The notes beneath the pieces were generated by a model. That model had not been told where the DNA came from and ran no database searches. It worked only from the letters and a program-made list of their open reading frames with translations. A program made the position numbers and the translations under genes. Positions 25,401-37,119 of a stretch of DNA of 64,000 bases are shown piece by piece. How positions within the stretch are numbered: position 1 is the first letter of the stretch; every line of letters begins with the position of its first letter. This DNA is from Leptodactylus fallax (lineage: Eukaryota; Chordata; Amphibia; Anura; Leptodactylidae). Location of the stretch: positions 5,562,001 through 5,626,000 of the forward strand of contig CAMRHE010000076.1 in the NCBI GenBank assembly GCA_947044405.1, given 5' to 3'.

Positions 25401-26648
25401 TTGACATGTCAGATTTTTGTGTTTTGCATTGATCTTCTGATAATCCGGAATGTTTAATAATCTGACATAAAAAAAATTATAAGACAAAAACATTTCTGCC
25501 ATATAATAGATGTTGTTCATTCTAACTAATACGGGGTATTTGCCAGCTGTTGCAGGGTGCTGGGAGCCCTCTGTGCTCTTTATTGAATGCAATCTATTAC
25601 TCCCTGTCATCAGCCATTTCATAGTGTGAATATGACTGATGGGAACTCCTGATCCTCCGGAAAGGTCCTGACACATACGGTGCGACTGACAAGGACCGCT
25701 CCTCCCCACCACCTGCGCTTTTATAGGCTTCACACTTCAGGGTCACTTCTCCTTTAAAACCAGAGTAAACATTCTTAGGTGTGAAAACTGCACACGGTCC
25801 ATTGTTATTCCTGGCAATACCCACAAGGACAGCTGGTTAACTAGAGATCAGGGGCATTTACCTCTGTACCCCGCACCAGCTATTACAGGAGTAACGTTGC
25901 CCCTTCCACCCTGCCATGTCAAACTCATGAATATATTTACAGGGCGCACCGGATCCTGAAGGGCAACGGTCTTATTACTCCTCGAAACCCTCCTTTAAAG
26001 ACAACCCCTGGTATGTAAAAAGGAATAAAGACCCCTGGCCGGCGAGTGTCCCCTTTACTGTAATAACGTACTGTCCCAAGTCATCCAATAATGGCATATT
26101 GTGCATGGGTCAATGCTGACAGTTCAGGCAAACAAAAGGAGTCTTTATGCTTCATCTGGACGACGCAAGGTGCTTATTCAATTTCTTCTGCATCAAGGGC
26201 AGTGTTCCTTACCTAATATGTATACATTTGCTGAGTGTTATTCAGTCTTTGTTGCATCTGACCCTCACTTGGCATTTAATTCCCAGTCCACCGGGGTATT
26301 CATGCTTCATGGCTCTGATGCACACACTGAAAGCTTCATTTATGTCACGGTGCCGAGAGAGGGGAGCTCGGATCTCTATTAGACAATATCCTGGCTAGGG
26401 TGCCAGGCAGCGCCAAGTCTGCGCCAAGGACACTGTCCAGTGCCTGCTAACCAGGAGGAAGGAGTGAATGCCCGGACACCAGGCGCAGGCCTACGGCTGG
26501 GCGATACCGAAGGAAAATTTGCAATGCATATTAACTAAAACACTAAGCACCGACCTGCCACTTGGCGCTGAACCAGCAACTACACGTGCATTAACCCTTG
26601 CAAGCAGAAAGGCAAACTGTTAGCAGACTTTAAAAAGAATGCAAGCTA
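25401..26648. other. Intron, nothing recognised
   Basis: The 112-codon minus frame (25395-25733) shows no family features. Confidence 0.4.
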
Positions 26649-26835
26649 CAGATGTAGCAGAGCTGGATGTGTCATGTCTATAGCTATATTACTTATAGGT
26701 GGACTAGGTATTATCACATATGCTTAACAGATGTAGCAGAGCTGGATGTGTCATGTCTATAGCCATCATAATTATAGCTGGACTAGATATTATCAGACAT
26801 ATGCTTAACAGATGTAGCGGTGCTGGATTTGTTGG
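26649..26835. repeat. Tandem repeat, 79-81 bp unit, about 2.3 copies
   Basis: GATGTAGCAGAGCTGGATGT starts at 26651 and 26730; GATGTAGCGGTGCTGGATTT starts at 26811. Between them TCATGTCTATAGC…GGACTAG(G/A)TATTATCA…ATGCTTAACA recurs. Confidence 0.9.
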
Positions 26836-26935
26836 GGTTGTATTGTTTTCAATACAATCACCACTCCTAAATGTGTTTTTAGTAGATTCTTGCAATCTTC
26901 CTGAAAGTAGAATTCTTGAGAATCTTTTCTTATAG

Positions 26936-27207
26936 CTGTGTGATGTGCCGTTCCTCTGTTATTCCCCCTAGAACTTCACAAAATAAATCGACAGCTGGAT
27001 GTTACCATTCACCTTGTCAAAAGGGTGTGTCCCTTCAGGGAATACAACTATCAGCTCTGATTGGTCAGTGTCAGGGACACGCCCCCAACTAGCAACATCC
27101 ACCATTGCCCAATCAGAGCTGATAGTGGCATTCTATGTAGGGACACACCCTTTTGCAATTTATTCCTACATTTCTAGGAGGAATAACAGAGGAACGTCAC
27201 AGTACAG
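26936..27207. mobile_element. Foldback element, family H ('CTCTGTTATTCC')
   Basis: The arms GTTCCTCTGTTATTCCCCCT and AGGAGGAATAACAGAGGAAC are inverse complements; AAAGGGTGTGTCCCT faces AGGGACACACCCTTT, and ATCAGCTCTGATTGG faces CCAATCAGAGCTGAT. It is a strong cruciform-forming repeat. Confidence 0.82.
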
Positions 27208-27427
27208 TTGTGAGAAGAGATGCTGTAGACTTGGTAAATTATAGGGAATGCATTTACTAAGATAGGCATGTCAGGAGCATTGACAGCTCCTCTATATGAT
27301 AATGCAGTCTGGTCACCTCTGATCCTATAGAAAACCCAAATAACATGCAAGCTTGTCATAGACTGTGTGCCAAATGACAAACCCATCACTGCTACATCTG
27401 GACTGCCATTGGGGCACAAATCGGATA

Positions 27428-27816
27428 TTAATAGGGTTTTCCAGGACTTTTTAATTGACGTCCTACAATTAGGATAAGTCATCAATTGAAGATCCTGGGG
27501 GGGTCTGACACCCAGGACCCTGTGGATCAGCTGTTTGAAGTGACATAGATCACCCTCTGATTGCTACTTCCTTTCACAGGCCATGTGATGTCACGTTCAT
27601 TGATCTCATGACCTGATTGCGTCTCAGTCCCATTCAAGTGAATGATCTGAGCTGCGATACCAAGCACAGCAGCTATACAAACGTAGGCAATGAACACTGC
27701 AGTCTCTTCACAAGCTCAGGAACTGGGGGGCCGGGTGTCGGACCCCTACTGATACTTAATTGATGACCTATCCTAAGGACGGGTCATCAATTATAAAGCT
27801 TGGAAAACCCCTTTAA
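27428..27816. mobile_element. TTAA-bounded element, family E
   Basis: TTAA at both ends; termini TTAATAGGGTTTTCCAGGAC and, on the complement, TTAAAGGGGTTTTCCAAGC. Inside are ATCAATTGAAGATCCTGGGG and GATGACCTATCCTAAGGAC, a foldback pair around a unique core (CATGTGATGTCACG). Confidence 0.82.
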
Positions 27817-28859
27817 CCAGTCCTCTTATGTCAAGCAGGTAACAATGGAGTTCAGTCATGTCTTAGATTTAGATCTTTCTGAGAGTTGATAATTTGACAT
27901 GGTAACAACACTGAGATTTTTCACCCAACTTTGCCAGAAACAGACAAACCTAAGCACCAAACGTAGTGCCCATGAATTTCCTTACTGTTAGCTAAATGAA
28001 TTAAAGGGACATTTCCTAACATCTGGATATAATGACAGCTAATAGAAAAATGAGATAAAATGAGAGTGCGCAGCGTTTTAGGGGTCACGCTGGAGGGCGT
28101 GAATTTGGTGTGACTAGTTTACACTCGCTCGCAATTTCAGACTGTCTAATAATCGTTCTGACAGTCTGAACACAGGCCTATAATTAGTTACTTATCATAC
28201 TTTAAAGGCTCAGAATAGGCAACCAGAAAAGCCCTCGAAACGCGTGATACTCCCCCATTCCATTCAGAATAAGAAACGGAGCAGACAGGGGTTAAAAAAT
28301 AGAAGATTCACAGGTAGCAGTCGATTCAAGCTCCGGGTCCTAAGGGGGCCCCCACAGGCCCCTGCCACATAATACAATGTTAGTGTTATAAGGGACACAT
28401 GGCAGGCGAGGGACCTGGCTACAGATTAGGCTTTAAGGCCTCTGGCCTCGACTTGCACAGCTCCGAGCCATCGAGGTGGAGAAGGAATATTATAGCTCAG
28501 GAGACGCTGAAGTTTTAGATGTCAACATGTGAACTTTCCAGGGACATTTACTCCTGGGTAGCTATAAACACACAGCGCGATCCAGGCCAACGCGGCGCAC
28601 CGTACTGTACTCAATACTGCGTGCGGTAGACGTACACAAAGTACTGAGAAAGCGACGCAGAAAATCTGTCATATAGGACTCCAGGAAAGATGGGTGACAA
28701 CCCCATGTGAGCTGTAATGGGAACCCTACTGCTTGATTCAGCTTTCTCAGAGATCTACATCTTTAAGGACCTGCCCTCTCTATTGACCTTGACTTGCCCG
28801 TTTTACTAAATAATTGTAATCCCCAAAATGTAACAATTCTAGAACGTAATTTCTAAACA
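27817..28859. other. Intron, one GC-richer repeat-like piece
   Basis: CTAAGGGGGCCCCCACAGGC near 28339 looks like part of a frog repeat; CTCGAAACGCGTG at 28234 recalls family I. The rest is unrecognised. Confidence 0.4.
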
Positions 28860-29030
28860 GTCCTTCTGTTACTCCTCTTAGAAATGTATGAACAAATTGA
28901 CAACTGGGTTTAACATTCTAATGGAAGTATTCAAAGGGGTGTGTCCCTACTGCAGACACACACCTGACAGGTAACAGCCAATTGCCAAGTAATCATACAT
29001 TTCCAGGAGGAGTAACAGAGGAACAACAGA
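28860..29030. mobile_element. Foldback element, family H, shorter copy
   Basis: TCTGTTACTCCTCTTAGAAA faces TTCCAGGAGGAGTAACAGAG; AAAGGGGTGTGTCCCTA is shared with the copy at 26936. The inner arms are partly deleted. Confidence 0.75.
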
Positions 29031-29188
29031 AGAGTTTTCAGAAAAGTCCAAAACTTGATATTGGTAATTTTTAATTTTCTAGGAAATGGAAACTTCGACA
29101 GGTCCAGTGGTTGATATTCAGCCTTCCCAGAACCCTGAATAGCACATTGGCAAGTCTGTCTAGTTATGTACCAACATGGGAGTGGGCA

Positions 29189-29303
29189 GGGGCGTAGCAG
29201 TAGCCCATGAAATATAGCACTGTTCTATATGGCACAAGGTAAGTAGGGGCCCCATTACAGATCTGCATTTGGGCCCTGGAGCTTGACGTTACGCCTCTTG
29301 GAG
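29189..29303. mobile_element. Short element with 'AGGGGCGTAGC' ends
   Basis: CAGGGGCGTAGCAGTAGCCC faces CTTGACGTTACGCCTCTTG across about 115 bases with GTAGGGGCCCCAT inside. Its left end resembles that of the composite at 35537. Confidence 0.55.
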
Positions 29304-29385
29304 TAGGGGACACAGCAGCGTATAGGAATGTCTCGCTTGTATTAGGTTGGGGTGTATTTATAATTTATACCCAATATGACCGATG

Positions 29386-29454
29386 TTAAAGGGTTTTCCA
29401 GGACGTGTCATTACTAGATTGGAAAGTCCGGGTTCTGTGTTTGGAAAACCCTTT
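29386..29454. mobile_element. Short TTAA-type foldback remnant
   Basis: TTAAAGGGTTTTCCAGGAC faces TTTGGAAAACCCTTTG over 69 bases: two ends of a TTAA-type element with most of the middle lost. Confidence 0.55.
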
Positions 29455-30542
29455 GTCAAAAAAGCCCACTACTGAGACCAGCTCACTGTGCAAGTCTACG
29501 CTCCGCGTGAAATCATAACGGAGTCGTTTCCACCGCTTTACCAGTCACTTTACTTAGATGGTATTTGCCCAGTAGTCACAACATAACGTTGTATACGGTA
29601 CAAAGCAGGGCTGGGAAAAAAAAACTGATATGGATGCTAAATAGGTCTCTTTCATTGTTAAATTTTTGGGTCGAATTCTATAAAATCGGCTTTGCTTTAA
29701 ATTGCTTTCATACGCCGCAACGTACAAAAATAGGTAACAAGAAGAAAACGTATTAATGTAAATAAACTGTAAAATGAAAAATATTCTAATAAATCTAGGA
29801 GGCTGCGTTCAGGAGAAAAGGGCCCTAGAGACGCTTAAATCATCATGGAAGCCGGGGACTTAAGCTCCATAACAGTCTTTTGCATCTTCCGTTGATTTTA
29901 ATTATGTCTTTTTTAAAGGCCCCCCACTGCGTTCTTGAAATACTAAATGGTCTCCTCTGTTATGTGACTTAACTCATTATTCCAATTCACCATCATAAAA
30001 GGCCATTTCTAATCACAAGCACTCGCTGCTAACACACAATACTCATATACACTTTGTTTGATCAAAAGCATTGTGACAAAACCGCGGGGGGCAACGCCAT
30101 GACTACATCGGTTTTTACATGGACATTTCAATGTAAATTAGGAGGAGGACAGATGTGCCGCTGCTCTGGATGGCGAGTCTCACTCAAAGATGGAGCACAG
30201 TGATTCCAAGGTGGACTGCAGGTCAACCTGCCCTTGTAAATATTGTAGAAGCCAAATGGACCATCCGCTGACTACCATGTGTACCGCTCTTCTAACCACC
30301 AGTGACTAGTAGTCTTATGGTACTGTTCACACTCAGCAGGTGGATTTTGAGGCGGAATCCCAACTCTCCCATTCATTTCAAAAATTTACTCAAAAAGCCA
30401 TTCACATACATAGCAGACCATGCAAATGCATCAATTTGGTTTACAAAGAAGATTGGGGAGGATCTCGAGTGGGGGACCCCCTAACCATATGCCATAGTCA
30501 AGCATGTGAACAAAGGCTATCTTGAAGGGACAAGAGCCTTCT
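29455..30542. other. Intron, repeat-poor
   Basis: 29760-30060 is unique-looking with AT-rich motifs; no exon seen. Confidence 0.4.
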
Positions 30543-30908
30543 TTAAAGGAACTTTCGGGGCTTATCAATTGATGATCTATCCATAGGGTAGGTCAACATA
30601 TGAAGCCCAGCAGGGGACACCTGGGTCCCCTTGGCGATCCAGTGTTTGAAGTGACCTCAACATTTGAGTGAGTGCTGCGTCATCGTCATAGAAAGCCAAG
30701 CACCTCGCCATATACTGTATAGCAACTTTGCTTGGTATTGCTGCTCATCCCCATTCACTTCAATGGGACTGAGCTGTGAAGAGGTCATGTGACTGGTGAA
30801 TGTGACATCACAAGGTCTGTGAGGTGCTTCAGAAAGCTGATCTGTGGGGATCCCAAGTGGTCGGACTCCTACTGATCTTCAATTGATGACCTATCCTATT
30901 CTAGTAAA
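30543..30908. mobile_element. TTAA-type element, family E
   Basis: Starts at TTAAAGGAACTTTCGGGGC; shares ATCAATTGATGATCTATCC, TTCACTTCAATGGGACTGAG, TTCAATTGATGACCTATCC with the copy at 27428. The right end is diverged, so its limit is approximate. Confidence 0.75.
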
Positions 30909-30961
30909 TCCAACAGGGCAGATGTCAAGGGGGACAAGGAGTTGGATTCCAACTTTCCGAT

Positions 30962-30995
30962 CATCATATTCTGCAACGCTTTACAGACATTGACA
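30962..30995 (-). mobile_element. SINE 3'-end fragment
   Basis: The reverse complement reads AATGTCTGTAAAGCG and TTGCAGAATATGATG, matching the 3' part of the SINE at 17090 with few changes. Only about 34 bases remain. Confidence 0.65.
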
Positions 30996-32289
30996 GTCGG
31001 TAGTACTTGGTTGAGCACGACAGCTACCTAACATGTATGGCCAGTATTAGACCCCTCTCCCCATGTGCACACTAGGCCAAACAGAGTATGCATGTGTATG
31101 AAGGAATAGTGCTCAGCTGACAGCTACTGAAGGTGTACGGGCACCAAGCCCAGGTTTATGGGAAGACCATGGAACATGACCGTCAGCAGAATAATTGTAC
31201 GAGGATTGCTCAGAGCCAGACTCAGAACTGGGTCCCTATTCCAGCCTCGTGTATAAAGCCCCAAAGAGTTAAATAACAAATTCAGCTCTGCTATAACACA
31301 TGGCTCCGTCCAGGAATATGATCTATATTACAACAATTCAGAAGAAGCAATACTCATATTCCAAGAACAATCCGGATCATAGGTCAAAGACAGAATACAA
31401 CCAGACGCCATGGGCACAGAGGACGCGGCCGGGATATACAGCCGAGTATATATGTATTTATGGATTGTCTCAGCAATTACACACAGGGGAAACATTAGCA
31501 GTATGCAAGTAAATTAACATATAAATACGGAACCGGACACATTATCCGAACGCCACCAATCGCGGCCTTTATTTACACCTTACATGCTGCATGGTGCCCG
31601 GTTAACGGCTGTTTACAGATGTCCCCTAATTAAACCTTAATTGTTCAGACCACAGAGTCATTAAAGGCGGCAGCACTCATACATTTAAAGGGACGGCTAC
31701 AATCACTGTCATGCTATATGGCAAACATGGCAGCTCCTGCCAATATAGCAACAGAACATGCTGTGACAACATTTCACACTCAACATTTGCCCTAAGGGCA
31801 TGACAGATGGGTCATTTAAGGGAAACCGACACTAGCAAAGGTCCTTATAAAAATCACAGCATCTGGAAGATACACCAATACTACTGAACAATGGCCCTCG
31901 CTGAATGGACTCTCTAAGCACCTATGCGAGGGTGGAAAATATTGATTACATAAGCCCCACCAACAATGGACTCTCTTAGCAATTCAGCAGCGCCAAGAAG
32001 GTTCCAGGGCATTTACCTTTCATCATTGCAACTTAAGTGCCACCCAATGGAGTCCTGTTTTAAGGAAGTCCGCACAGTTTATTACCTTTAGGGGTTATTT
32101 GATTTAGCGGACACTTAACAGGTGTCCTATGGGGTAGGGAGCCAATGGGTGCTAATGCAGTCAGCGGACAATTACAGGGTTCCTGCACATTATAACAGGA
32201 TGAGGGTGCAATACCCTGTACCATCAACACATGAGCACCGCAGCCCCTTAAAAAAGCTGAAGAGTGTCAGACATCCTAAAAATAGACCA
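30996..32289. other. Intron, repeat-poor part
   Basis: 31500-31700 has no recognised repeat and contains several TTAATTG/TTAAACC motifs; the rest is unrecognised. Confidence 0.38.
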
Positions 32290-32486
32290 TTAAAGTGGTT
32301 GTGCATTATACTATGATATTGAGCTCCACTTCCCCTGTCCAGGCTATTGACATTGACAGGCTTGGCCCCAATTAAATGAATGGGGCTGATCTGCAATACC
32401 AAGTATAGCCACTATATAATGTAAGGTTCTGTGCTTGGTAAGTAGTGAAGAACAGCAACCAATATAGTTCTGGACAACCCCTTTAA
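32290..32486. mobile_element. TTAA-bounded element, family G relative
   Basis: TTAA at both ends; left TTAAAGTGGTTGTGCATTA, right complement TTAAAGGGGTTGTCCAGAA. The core AATGGGGCTGATCTGCAATA with CCAAG is shared with other frog TTAA repeats. Confidence 0.77.
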
Positions 32487-34445
32487 TTTCCTGATCCCAG
32501 AAGACACCTTTAAGCCAGGGCTGAATCTAAAGCTTGCATTTCTACAGGTTAACTAAACCATTTTTTGTGTTCCTGACTACCCTCGCTATCCTGACGTCCC
32601 CAAATCTTCTGTGCATTATCCCACTTGTCTAAGGGGTGCTCCACTGAATACACAAGTCGACCTGTCTTTAGAAGGGTCATGCGATCTAAGGCTACATTCA
32701 CATTGTTCACGGTCGTATTGCATTGGGTGGCAGACATTTTCATAGATCCGAGTCTATGCAAGGATCTGCCAAATGGACAAAAATGGGATCTCTCAGATTT
32801 GTAAAAACAAGTGACTGGCCTTATGGAGCCCCAAGACCAACTGAACTAAAGGACAACAATGCCAGATGGATGCCATGACAATGTTATTTCCAGGCACGCC
32901 TAGCACAAAAAAATAAATAAATAAAAATTAATGAAATAAAAAGTCTTAAGAAAACTCAAAAATAATAAAAAAAAAAAAAGTGGGCAAAGGAGGTTAAAAA
33001 TATCAAGGCAGCAATACAGACCCTTCAGACAACAATCCCGCAAGAATGACATCACTGCACAAGTAAATTTGACAGGAGCGGCCATAGAACTCGTCCTTGA
33101 TGTATGATCTCGGCGCAGGAAACCAAGTATAACGAAATAAAAGTTCCGATGAGACAGTTAAAAAAATAAAAATAAAAAAAGGAAGAGACTTAAATCCCCA
33201 GATCGTGTCTTTATTTCTCTGACTGATGGACATGCTCTGTGTTTGGCCTTTTCGCAGAGCTGTCCTTCCATAAAGATGCGCGCTGACAGCTTATATAGCA
33301 CTTGTAAGTGTCTATTTTTATATTGTCTAAACAGAAGCGAGTCTGACAGAATCGATACGAGTTAAGACGCTCTCGTAATCTGGCTTTAACGCTATATCAT
33401 CACCTTTAATCAAAAGATGCGGGCCTGCCGGTGACATATTGACACCTACATGCAGAATGAGTCGCCTGCCATTTACCTCCGGTCTAATAATTAAGTATTC
33501 CAGACTAGACATTTCAATAATGATTTATTCCATTGTTTTCCCCCAGTAGAAACATGACCTGCCGTTTTCTTAAGGCCCTGAATCAAAGCTTGCTCCGTTA
33601 TTAGCGTCTATACTCCGATGCACCTACAAGGAAAGACGGTCGGGCGGCAGGAGATCAGGCCAAGTGGGTTCCTGCCATAACACGGTCACTTATTTAAAAC
33701 AACATTTGTAGTGCCTAAATAATGAAGCTTAAAGTATCCAAATAAATCAGCGAGAACCATCGGCCGGCGTCACACAACAACCTCTTATTAGTAAGTGGAT
33801 GGTTCATATTCTCATTTGTACCTAATCAAAATCCAGTACTCTCAGAGCAAAAAATCAATAGCTTTTATTTAGACACGTAGGAGAATGCATTGCTCTACCC
33901 ACAATGCCCCGCGCTAATGTGCCAAGGTGCCGGCTCGGAGCCACAGTGCAAAAATGTTTTGGTCGAATCAAAAAAACAAAAGTAAATAACCTTCCGAGCA
34001 GAAAGCCGGAATTCAATGCAAAAAGGGGCATCTGAGAATATAAAAATTGAATTCTGCACTTGAACTTCAATTTACGGATTAAATCTATAGGTGGGGAAGG
34101 TTTTAGATCACTTCTTTGATTTATTTTGCAGCCTAGAGTCACATTATGGCTTCTACTCCGGTTGCGCCGAGTGCTGCATACAATAGTCCGGTAGTTCTGA
34201 GCCCATATGAACAGACATGGTTCTTTCTAACTCGCTGTTAATTCAGGATTTATATGGAACAGGTTCTGTTCTTATAACTCATGCCCTAAGAAAGATGTGA
34301 CGTTAACACCAAGCACTGTGCGGTACTCCGCTCACATCCAAATCTGCATTCAAGATTCAGCTAGCTTTCTGGGCCATATGAACTGTTATTTTACCACTCT
34401 GCTTCTGCAAGGTCTATACAGAATGTAATGACTTCTTTCTTTTTC
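32487..34445. other. Intron, repeat-poor part
   Basis: A-rich patches at 32910-33000 and 33165; 33240-33800 is free of recognised repeats. Confidence 0.38.
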
Positions 34446-34497
34446 CAGAAACAGCGCCACCTATAGCCATGGGCAGAGATTGGTACTGCATTTTCAC

Positions 34498-34784
34498 TTA
34501 AAGAGGGTTGTGCCCTATACGTTTTATCTCTTATATTGTGACAGGTCAGTGGGATTCTGAACACTAGGTACCCCACTGATAACAGGGGGGATTCGAGACC
34601 CTCATTCTAGCCTGAATAAGGGGCAGTGGTTGTGCTTGTCCTCTGCCCCTCCATTCATCTCTATGGGATTACTGAAGAGGAGCCCAGTACTGCACTTTGC
34701 TCATCTTTGGCCGTCCTATAGAGCTGGAAGCCCCATTGATCATATACTTACACCCTTGTGTCGTTCACAGTGCAACCCCTTTAA
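34498..34784. mobile_element. TTAA-bounded element, family L/E type
   Basis: TTAA at both ends; TTAAAGAGGGTTGTGCCC at the left and, on the complement, TTAAAGGGGTTGCACTG at the right. Inside is CCATTCATCTCTATGGGATT. Bases 34446-34497, to its left, look like a family G remnant (CAGAAACAGCGCCAC…CCATGGGCAGAGATTGGTA). Confidence 0.72.
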
Positions 34785-35384
34785 AAGGAGCTCTAATACC
34801 AGACCTGGCCCATGGTTTAAGATGGTACTTATTTTTTTGCTCCTTCCACCAACTTAAATTTTCCACCACTTTATCGGTTTCTACGCGAGCCGGCAGACAG
34901 GAGTCACGTTTTACTTGGAGAAGAGCGAAGCACTGTAAGGATTTATTGGTTAACAAACATATAAAGTCTATAATTTAGGTAATTACAAAATGACTGCTTT
35001 AATCTACAAGACGTCTTCAGATCGGGCTCAGGGTGGACCCTTTGAATCTGTCTTCTTTCAATGAGCTGTCTTAGAAGATCATAGACTGTGTATTAACTGC
35101 TGGTGTAGTTACCTGGTGTATATTACTAACACAGGCAACTGGTATATAATTGAAAGAAAAAGCATGGGATTAGAAGAATGATCAGATAATGTACAAAAGA
35201 AGAAGAAAGATTTCCAGAACATTTTTTGAACGTAATGTGAATTGGGAGCTCTCCAGAGGCTTCATATAGGTTATAAAAACCTATTAGCAAACAATAAATG
35301 AGTCTGTGTATTTTACTCGTGAATATAAAGAGATGCTAAATCTAGTATTTCACAAATCTAATTTATTACATTTTTATATAAAAA
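34785..35384. other. Intron, nothing recognised
   Basis: AT-rich unique-looking sequence before the local repeat at 35385. Confidence 0.4.
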
Positions 35385-35450
35385 CAAACAAGTAAACATG
35401 CTAACATAAGTAGGATAGTAGGGATGGAGGAACAGTGCAAATAATAATAA
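35385..35450 (+). repeat. Local repeat unit, copy 1 ('AGTAAACATG…ATAGTAGGGATGG')
   Basis: CAAGTAAACATGCTAACATA, AGTAGGATAGTAGGGATGGA, GGAACAGTGCAAATAATAAT. Related copies at 37871 (inverted) and 38008. Confidence 0.75.
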
Positions 35451-35498
35451 TAAATATATAATATATTAATTATTATTATTATTATTATTATTATTAAT

Positions 35499-35534
<36 letters not shown>
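35443..35534. repeat. (ATT)n followed by (TAA)n microsatellite
   Basis: An ATT tract (about 35468-35496) meets a TAA tract (about 35499-35534). The two are self-complementary, so the stretch can fold back on itself. Confidence 0.93.
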
Positions 35535-35535
<1 letters not shown>

Positions 35536-35569
35536 TTGAACCAGAGGCGTAGCTAGCGGGGGGGGGGGG

Positions 35570-35905
35570 GGCGGTGGCCCCGGGCCCACTGTCTCTCGGG
35601 GGCCCACCTCGGACCCGCCGCAGCACAGGTTACCCTCACATATTAACTGTATCGGCGTCTGCATGGCACCGATACAGTTTAAGTACATAGAGAAGGAAGC
35701 CTCTCTACTCGTACGTCGCTCGTAAGCCACAAGCCACTTAAGACCTGTGGCCTACGAGCTTCCCTTAGACGTCTGCGTCCTGGCACAGACGTCTGCGCGA
35801 TGACGTCACTGTCCTGCACCGTCCGCGCCAGGACGCAGGTCCTGCTTCTTCAGTAAGCGACGGCAGTGCCGGCGGCGGAGATTCCTCCTCGGGAGATCGG
35901 AGGTA
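35570..35905 (+). other. CpG-rich block with a palindromic CRE-like site
   Basis: Far richer in GC and CpG than the rest of the window. It contains TGACGTCA (35801-35808), the full cAMP-response-element palindrome, the foldback GCGTCCTGGC / GCCAGGACGC, and GGAGGTAGGTAAGT near 35898, which would serve as a donor on the plus strand. It may be the promoter-like part of a mobile element. No transcript can be shown. Confidence 0.35.
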
Positions 35906-36382
35906 GGTAAGTGCCATTAATTTTTTTTTTTTTTTTACTCACTTTGGGCATTTTAATTGGGAGTGGGGGGGGATGGGGGGGGGGAATACATATAAGACCT
36001 CATTTGGGAATTTAGCAAGATAAGAGGCCATATCTAATATAAGAGGTATTAGGGGGCTTTAATAAAAGAGGATATAAATTATAGTTAAAGGTCAGTGGGA
36101 TCTGTATGAATGTAAGGGGAGAAAATACTCACTTGTCCCCAGGCTACCAATGTCCTCAGCCCTCTGCTGTCTGTTCAGGCACACGCACACCGCTTCCATG
36201 CCACAAGTTCTGCACTGCACGTGATTGGCCTCAGCGGTGTCTGGAGAGGACTCAGTGATGTCACTCATATACATAACTGGGTCCTTTCCTGCCAACACTG
36301 AGGCCACTGATGGCCTCAGCAGCCACATATGGCACATGTCTGAACAGATAGTGGCAGCAGACAGAGCACTGGGGACAGGTAA

Positions 36383-36605
36383 AGCTAGGTTCACACTAGC
36401 GCTCGGTTTCCGTTTTTCGGGTCCACTTGGGGACCCGAAAAATGGAAACCCAATCAGCTTGTATAGCGGTTACCCACAGACCCCATAGACTATAATGGGG
36501 TCTGCTGGGTTTCTGCCCGGTTTGTGCCTGAAAAACGTGAAGAAAAACAGAATAGGGACAGAATCCCTCAACGGGGTTTAAGTGTTGGTGTGAACCCAAC
36601 CTGAG
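36383..36605. mobile_element. Palindromic element, family B ('AGGTTCACACTAGCG')
   Basis: Starts GCTAGGTTCACACTAGCGCT and ends GTGTGAACCCAACCTGAG. The inside has GGGGACCCGAAAA and ACCCCATAGACTATAATGGGGT. It is nested in the composite at 35537-37762. No coding sequence. Confidence 0.78.
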
Positions 36606-36670
36606 TATGATTTTTTTTTTATCACCTACCACACCTCCACTGTGATTTGTCCACTTCCTGGACAACCCCT

Positions 36671-37119
36671 TTAAAGTGGACCTTTCATGTCCTCATGAAC
36701 CTGGGATTTTATATACCGCTAGAAAGTCGACAGTTGGCTTTCCCATTATGTGCCCCGGTGGAGGAGATATCGGTGCCATTAGTTTCGGCACCGATCTCTC
36801 CCCACTGTCAGAAGGGCGTTCCTGATAGTCTAGCGTCATTGCTGGGCTATGAAGCATGCCACCCTCTGACAATACTCTAACATAACCTTACCACCCTGCA
36901 ATGACGCTGAGCTATGAAGAAGGCCCCCCTCCCCCCAGTATAAGACTTGGTGGCCTTCTAACGGTGGGGAGACATTGGTGCCGAAACTAACGGCACCGAT
37001 ATTTCCTCCACCAGGGCACATAACAGGAAAGCCGACAGTGCGCTGAATTCAGCGCACTGTCAGCTTTCTAGTGGTATATAAAACCGCATGTGCATGAGGA
37101 CATGAAAGGTTGTCCTTAA
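36671..37119. mobile_element. TTAA-bounded foldback element, family C
   Basis: TTAA at both ends (36671-36674, 37116-37119). The arms TTTCATGTCCTCATGAAC and GTGCATGAGGACATGAAAGG lead into long complementary arms (TATACCGCTAGAAAGT… with …CTTTCTAGTGGTATATA; GCACCGAT with ATCGGTGC). The structure is that of a non-autonomous DNA transposon; frames inside it (77 and 61 codons) are not genes. Confidence 0.8.

Noticed and set aside
26641..26840. CRISPR-like array
   Set aside because: Only 2.3 units of an 80-bp repeat with no repeat-spacer pattern, in a vertebrate intron.
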